Origin: Gnetum montanum | Lineage: Eukaryota; Streptophyta; Gnetopsida; Gnetales; Gnetaceae | NCBI GenBank assembly: GCA_015680685.1 | Contig: MNCI01003714.1 | Coordinates: forward strand, 104,139-168,138 | Length of the DNA stretch: 64,000 bases | Reading direction: 5' to 3' | In this document: positions 58,905 through 64,000 of the stretch, piece by piece | Position numbering within the stretch: the first letter of the stretch is position 1 | Layout of the letters: each line of letters starts with the position of its first letter | Notes under the pieces: generated by a model | Databases searched by the model: none | What the model saw: the letters and a program-made list of their open reading frames with translations, nothing else | What the model was told of the DNA's origin: nothing | Position numbers and translations under genes: made by a program

Positions 58905-60540
58905 GAGAAAATGATCGGGAGTGTATTACTGAAAAATTATAGTACAAGAGTATACAATTCGAGGGTCATCAGAAATGGCCCACGGATGGGGGTTGGAGAC
59001 CCCCATACAAAAAACCAGCACCACAAACAACAAGCGCTCCCCCAGGGGGGGCGCACCCCCACCAACAACAATCGAGGGTGGGTAAAACTGAATGCGCGGG
59101 GGTGGGGGGGGCAAAAGGAAACAAAAGGAAGCAGCGTTGCTGGGAGGGGGGGCCCTGCCCCTGACCCCTAGGGATGAGTCGGCAACCGACGGCAGGCGTA
59201 GTGCGGGAGCTCCAGCTCATGGACCAGATCCAAAGTGTTGTGGTGATTCTTGGTGTCCATGAAATTTGCCACCTGCTGGATACCTTGCATAGCAGACTCC
59301 CGCCTACTCCGGTCCATCGGCAAATCCCCCGCATCTGGATGGAAGCACGCCGAGGTTCGACGGATATGTCTCCGGAGTTTCCCCTAAGAGCTCTCACAAC
59401 TGATGCCCAAGATGAGGTACAGGCATCGCCCCCCCCCCCCCTTGAGCCACTGCCAGGCACTATGTTCATGTGCCCGATCAAGCTGTCCTTGCCTCTCCTC
59501 CTCCTCCTCTTGCAAACGCTCCTGCTTCGCCCTCTCCTCCTCCTCCTATGCTCTACGAGCTGCGTCCTCCTGCCTCAACTCCTCCCGCACCTGGGCTCAG
59601 ACCTCATCAACTAACTAGGCCTGAGCAGCCTCTGCCATTAGCTTGTGCTATCTCATCCGCTCCTGTTCCCTCTCGTGGAACTGGGCTTCCAAGTCAGCCC
59701 AAGCCTAAGCGAGGGCCTTGTGCCATTTGGCTTCCCACTCACGTTGCTCTGCCTCCCGCGCATCGGTTGCGGCTCTCTACTTGGCCTGTCGCAGTTCTTC
59801 ATCCTAGTTTGTGCGGTCACTGGAGGGGTCCGGCAAGGGGGAAGTCAGCCTGATGAGGCTAGCAAGGAGGCACCACTCCTGCTGGGAGCATCACCCCCGT
59901 GTGAAGGTTGTCATTGGCAAGGTTCAGCGGGTCCCTTGGCTAGGCGAGATCGAGGGGTTAGGGGGGGCAGCAGGGGGCAGGCAGGGGGCAGGCAGGGGTG
60001 ACCCCCCGCGGGGGGCAGAGGAAAAAGGGGCCAGGCACCCCCCCCAACCCCCCTCCACAGAGCCAAGATCAACCCCGAATGGTGGCCGCGTTGCTTAAGA
60101 AGGAGGGCCTCCAAGAAAAAACGTGGGAGGTTAACCTGGAGGCCTAACCTTAGACAACGCATAAAAACAAAGTGCAGACCCTACAGCTTGGACCCGTTGC
60201 CAGATTGAACAAAAAAATGGTCCACCAGATAGGCTGCCTGGGCCCAGAGACGAGGGAGGGAAGATCTAGGAACCTATCGGCTTTGCATGCGTGGCACGGA
60301 GCCATCAAAGAAAAGCTCAGCGTCCTGCAGGCCGCGAGTGGTTGGCAGAATGATTTCTCCAGTGGCCTGGACCCCCAAATAGCTGGCGATAGGGGATTCG
60401 GTGATGCGAATCTCGCGTCCTCGGAAGACGGTCCAATCACTATCCCAATTAGTGAAAAAGACGTCATCCACCAGATCTGGGTCACCGACCAGCCGCTGCA
60501 GCAGGGCAGACTAGCCGCACTGGGTTACCAATCGCCAGAG
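58905..60540 (-). pseudogene. LINE ORF2 C-terminal end and 3' UTR
   Basis: Coding similarity is hard to follow below the zinc-finger block. There are many open frames on both strands because stops are rare in GC-rich DNA. C runs (59430-59440) and Gly/Pro-rich translations suggest slippage. I cannot place the ORF2 stop codon. Confidence 0.5.
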
Positions 60541-60544
60541 CTCC

Positions 60545-60930
60545 TCATCCTCCTAGAAGACGACGTAGTCCAGCTCGAACATCGGTGTCACACCCATTGT
60601 CGCCTCGATTTCGCTCCACACGCAGTGGGTCTGAGAGATTAGTCGCTAGGGGGGGCATCTTGTCTTGATGAAACACTGTGCAGTTTCTTGCCTTCCACAC
60701 CACCCATAAAAGTAGTGTGGCCCAAGAATCGTCAGTGAGCTGCATCGGGGGGAGGAGGCGTTGCCGCTGTGTGCCAAGTGGCACGCATGTAGTCGCATTC
60801 AGAAGTAAAGTGTCTAACCATCTTGAGCGTGGCACCACAGCAGGGATAGGTGTTGTCCTGCATGATGCCACACCTGCAGAGGATGGCTCACACAAGGAGC
60901 ACGTCTGATCGCACGAGCCAGAGGAAGATT
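60545..60930 (-). pseudogene. LINE ORF2 zf-RVT zinc-finger block
   Basis: Minus-strand frames read CGIMQDNTYPCCGATLKMV, then HFTSECDYMRATW, followed in a shifted frame by LLLWVVWKARNCTVFHQ. A Cys-Cys...His...Cys spacing, a Trp, and then W.xWKARN downstream are the marks of the zinc-binding region at the end of plant L1 ORF2. It needs at least one frameshift. Confidence 0.8.
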
Positions 60931-61510
60931 TTAATTTTTTCGAGGAGTCGCCCCCGCTAGATCTGCTGCCAGCCAGCCTCCAGCAGATATTTGGCTAACA
61001 GCATGGCACACGGCTCGAGGCCCAACCACCCCTAGGCCAGCATCACCCGTGTGTGCTGGAAAATCATCTGCCAGGGCCGCGAAGCACGCGTCCCAGCCTT
61101 CCACTACAGGTATTTTGCATTAATGATTCGGGCCCACTGACTCGGTTCCCCGTGCAGGTGAGTAAGGTGGTGCAAAAGCTGTTGTTGTCCTTACATGATT
61201 TCGTCCTTGAAGGATGTAATGCCCAGCCCCCCCCCCCCCGCCTTACAGGGGCACGCAATGTGTGTCCAACTCACAAGGTGGATCTTGCCCCCCTGCCCCC
61301 CCCCCCCAAACAAAGCTTTGAACCATCATGTTAATCTGATTGGTGATGGCATTTGGGGGGGGGGGGGGCAGCAACGGCCGCCACAAACCAGGTGACGACC
61401 ATGAGAATCCCAGTTGCCACGAGGAGATGACCCTTGCAAGTCAAAAAGCAATTCGCCCAGTGGTTCATACGTCTCTCAACCTTCTCCAGAAGTGGCCCCC
61501 ACGAATTGTT

Positions 61511-62640
61511 TCAGCCCCACTGATACAACAAGATGCCCAGGTATGTGTCTTTGGTTGTCCCAGGTTGGATATCTAAGATTTGCACCACCCTGCCCTTAAC
61601 TTGCACATCAACATTAATAAAGTGAGCCGCGGATTTGGTGCGGTTAATCTCCAATCCCAATTCAGCTGCCAGTCGGGTCAGGGCCGTGTTAATGCAGCGT
61701 GCTTGTGGGGCCGCTGCCCAACTGAGCAGCATGGTGTCATCTGCGTAGTGTTCGGCCCGGCAGGCCACCCCGGCAATGTCCAAGCCCTCCACCCTGGAAG
61801 TGCTGCAATAATGTTGCATGAGGTCCATAGCAATGATGAAGAGCAGGGGTGAAAGTGGGTCCAACCCCCTGCTTGGGGATGAAAACCCCATAGTCGCCCC
61901 CCCCCCCCACATCGAAAGAAAAGCTGACGGAGGATTGGATGTGGATACAAAGCTGGATGAAACTTTGGTCAAACCCTTTTTGACACATAATGACTTGCAA
62001 GGCTTCCCAGCTGAGCGTATCATATGCCTTGGTGATATGAAGTTTGAGACAGAGGCTGGGGAAGCCTATAGATCGAAGGGAGTGCAACACCTCCTGCATG
62101 AAGAGAACCTGATCCTGAGGGGTCCTACCCTGCATGAAGCCAGCCTGATTAATTCCCACAAGCTTGAGCATAAGAGGCCCAAGTCAGTTCACCAAGAGCT
62201 TGGAGAAAATCTGGATGAGGACATTGCAAACTCCAATGGGACAGAAGTGCTTCGGGCGGTGTGCGTCAATCTACTTGGGGATGCACACAATGTGAGAGCA
62301 GTTGAGTTCCCTCTGCACCTGCCTCCTGGCCAACATGATATTGAACGCATCTAGGATATTGGGCCCCACAATATCCAGAAAAGTCTTGAAGAACTCAAGG
62401 GACCATCCGTCAGGTCCAGGCACTTTCCCTTCCAGCATGTTGTTGATAGTGGCAATGAGTTCCAGCTAAGAGAAGGGGGGGCCAACAGTTGCCTGTTGTC
62501 CCCTTTGTATAGCACCCTTGCCACGTGGACCGAGAGGGGCTGGGTAGGCCGCTTGGTCCAAATTCTCCCCCAATATTGCGACATCTCATTGGTGATCCCC
62601 TGCGGGTCATCGATAACTTCGCCTGCCTGGGTTTGCAGGC
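61511..62640 (-). pseudogene. LINE ORF2 reverse transcriptase
   Basis: RT blocks are in order: INQAGFMQGRTPQDQVLFMQ, a degenerate LKLHITKAYDTLSWEALQ (element strand near 62050), GLDPLSPLLFIIAMDLMQ, and the catalytic AEHYADDTMLLS with YADD at 61736-61747. LGLEINRTKSAAHFI and KDTYLGILLYQWG follow. A G run near 61897-61906 shifts the frame between the finger and palm parts. The YADD motif is intact. Confidence 0.92.
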
Positions 62641-62900
62641 AATGAGGCTAGCCCCCACCCCGAGTTTTGGCCATGGCGAACAAAAATCTTGTTTGCCTGT
62701 CCCCCTCCCAGAGCCATCTAACCCGAGAGCACTGTCGCCAGTACGTTTCCTCCTCCACGTCAAGGCTTTGGAGCTGACATAGGAAACACAACTCCTCCAT
62801 TTGCAAGTCCTCCCCAGCCTCTTGCCGGGCCTGGAGTTGACCGAGCTGATCTCGAACCGTCCTTTGACCTAACCTAAAGAAAAACTTATCCTCCATTAGG
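62641..62900 (-). pseudogene. LINE ORF2 linker between endonuclease and RT
   Basis: The 82-residue frame MEDKFFFRLGQRTV... ends EEETYWRQCSRVRWLWEGDR and TRFLFAMA. This is the conserved 'E..W.Q.SR..WL.EGD.NTKFFH' block just before RT in plant LINEs. Confidence 0.88.
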
Positions 62901-63069
62901 AGGGCCCGAATGGCCCACTTTAGATGGCACAGGGCCTCTTTGAGGAAATTTCAAGGGTCATCGTGGTCAGGCCGATAATCTGCCCAGATATCCTCAACCA
63001 AAGGCCTCAGCCACGACTTGGAAAGCCATGTGGCCTCGAAGTGGAAGGGGCGTGGGGCCCGAGGCTTAT

Positions 63070-63741
63070 TCGGTCCAAGCAAACAAACCAGCGAGCAGTG
63101 ATCGAAGGCGATTCTTTCCTACCCTGACACGTGCACGGTGGAGCAGAGGAGGAGGTCAGAGCTAACACAGACCCGATCGATTCAAAAGAGGATACTGTCT
63201 AGGCCTTTCCGTCGGTTGCTCCAGGTGAACTGGCAGTTCTCAATGGGCAAGTCCACCAAGGAGTGAGTTGCCAAAAAGTCCTGGAAGGCTTGCGTGCCCG
63301 GGGGAGGGGGGGCAACTCCCCCAGACTTCTCCCAAGGTTGTAAGTGCTAGTTGAAGTCACCCACCACCATCCAGGAATGGTGGTTTGGCACCTACGCCGC
63401 CACCCAATTCAGCTCATGCAGCCTCAGCTCCCAAGATTGCACCCTGTAGAAGTTGGTTAACCAAATCCCCTAGGTGGGGATCTGGATGATGATGACCCAC
63501 TGCAAAGTGTCCACCAATCGCATGGCGTATCAAGCCAGAATGGCAAGGCCATCAACCTTGCCCTGGCAAGGGTGCACCTGGGTAAACCAACCTTCCCATT
63601 GGATAAGGTATGATTCCATCACTGGCAGCTTGGTCTCCTGGAGGCAAACGATGTCACAGTCTTCATTTTAACAATACGGCGCAGGGTATTTCTTTTATAG
63701 GGGGTACCCTGCCCCCTGTAATTCCAACTGAACACCTTCAT
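63070..63741 (-). pseudogene. LINE ORF2 APE-type endonuclease
   Basis: An ATG at 63739-63741 opens MKVFSWNYRGQGTPYKRNTL, the usual start of plant L1 ORF2 endonuclease. After a frameshift near 63660 come QETKL, a WMVVGDFN block, FTWSNRRKGLDSILF, DRVCVSSDLL and FDHCSLV. The catalytic residues of the QET, GDFN and DHC motifs are present. The endonuclease nicks target DNA to prime reverse transcription. Stops disrupt the frame. Confidence 0.88.
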
Positions 63742-64000
63742 GTGTGACCGGAGGTGCGGCGTTGGTAGACCTCCCAAAGGGTCTGTTGCAACCCCAAGTT
63801 GATATTCCTTTTGGGCTTGCTTGCCCCTAGACCAGGTCTCACTTGGCCGTCCTGGGTGGCCCTCTCCGTCCCGTACCACTGGGCTGCATCCGACCTCCTC
63901 GGTGGGGGACTCCTGTGCCTAGCGTCGTCGATTTCGGATGTCCCCTGAAACACGTTTACCCACTCCCCCAGGGGGGAAGCTCGAGCCCTGATTTCGTGGT

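Larger units (their letters stand above)
58891..64000 (-). mobile_element. GC-rich L1-type LINE, 5' end outside window
   Basis: On the minus strand the order is endonuclease, reverse transcriptase, zinc-finger C-terminus and a 14-base poly(A) (T at 58891-58904). This is the ORF2 layout of plant L1 LINEs. ORF1, if present, lies right of 64000. The coding sequence is broken by frameshifts and stops, several at runs of G or C. Base composition is far richer in GC than the rest of the window. Long open stretches on the plus strand here are shadows. A TSD cannot be tested because the 5' end is missing. Confidence 0.92.

Noticed and set aside
58969-59481. 170-residue minus-strand frame near the LINE 3' end
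   Set aside because: It is in the sense direction but Gly/Pro/Trp-biased, with no L1 domain I can name; treated as 3' UTR or decayed C-terminus.
59174-60642. Several 110-156 residue plus-strand frames rich in Pro, Leu and Arg
   Set aside because: Low-complexity shadows in the GC-rich LINE with no family pattern.
61818-62354. 178-residue plus-strand open frame
   Set aside because: It lies antisense to the LINE reverse transcriptase, whose motifs are clear on the minus strand; rare stops in GC-rich DNA explain its length.
1-64000. CRISPR array, prokaryotic operons, telomere or rDNA repeats
   Set aside because: No regularly spaced short repeats with unique spacers, no operon-like gene packing, and no telomeric or rRNA motifs; the content is plant nuclear transposons plus one intron-containing gene.

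Overview
The window is nuclear DNA of a seed plant, and most of it is retrotransposon. Two features suggest a large, repeat-rich genome, most likely a gymnosperm: one host gene has introns of about 4.6 and 5.1 kb filled with old transposons, and the LTR elements are nested and heavily decayed. This is inference, since no marker fixes the species. Background DNA is AT-rich, while the last 5 kb is strikingly GC-rich. Four single-N joins (12007, 31258, 43579, 43837) mark assembly seams.

Positions 1-39313 are almost entirely Ty3/gypsy (Metaviridae) elements of one superfamily. They share a tRNA-Asp-type primer binding site and LTRs starting TGATG and ending CATCA. I number them E1-E5. E1 (1-6897, minus) carries gag, protease, RT, RNase H and integrase and runs off the left edge; it interrupts E2 (6898-11264, plus, 3' part only). 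E3 (12250-39313, plus, TSD ATCCA) is about 13 kb without its insertions. It is split inside its integrase by E4 (18397-32274, minus, TSD ATAGG). E4 is in turn split by E5 (19583-26689, minus, TSD ACTTC). The target-site duplications and LTR ends are readable at all three levels.

E2 and E3 carry an extra ORF of about 2.7 kb between integrase and the 3' LTR. E4 and E5 keep gag, and E5 keeps protease, but both lack RT, RNase H, integrase and most of the extra ORF. They look like non-autonomous partners that would use enzymes from E1/E3-type relatives. A polypurine-tract-like motif recurs at three positions in the 3' third of these elements.

Positions 39314-45367 hold decayed LINE fragments (RTE-like and L1-like). 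The one convincing host gene lies on the minus strand at 45368-56217. It encodes the C-terminal two thirds of a proline-transporter-like amino acid permease (AAAP family) in five exons with consensus splice sites and an uninterrupted 303-codon frame. Its 5' exons were not found and may lie beyond the window. Its introns hold RTE, copia and tRNA-derived SINE-like pieces, and the end of one exon is tandemly duplicated together with its splice donor.

Positions 58891-64000 are a GC-rich L1-type LINE on the minus strand with a poly(A) tail, an APE-type endonuclease, a YADD reverse transcriptase and a zinc-finger C-terminus, broken by frameshifts and long G/C runs.
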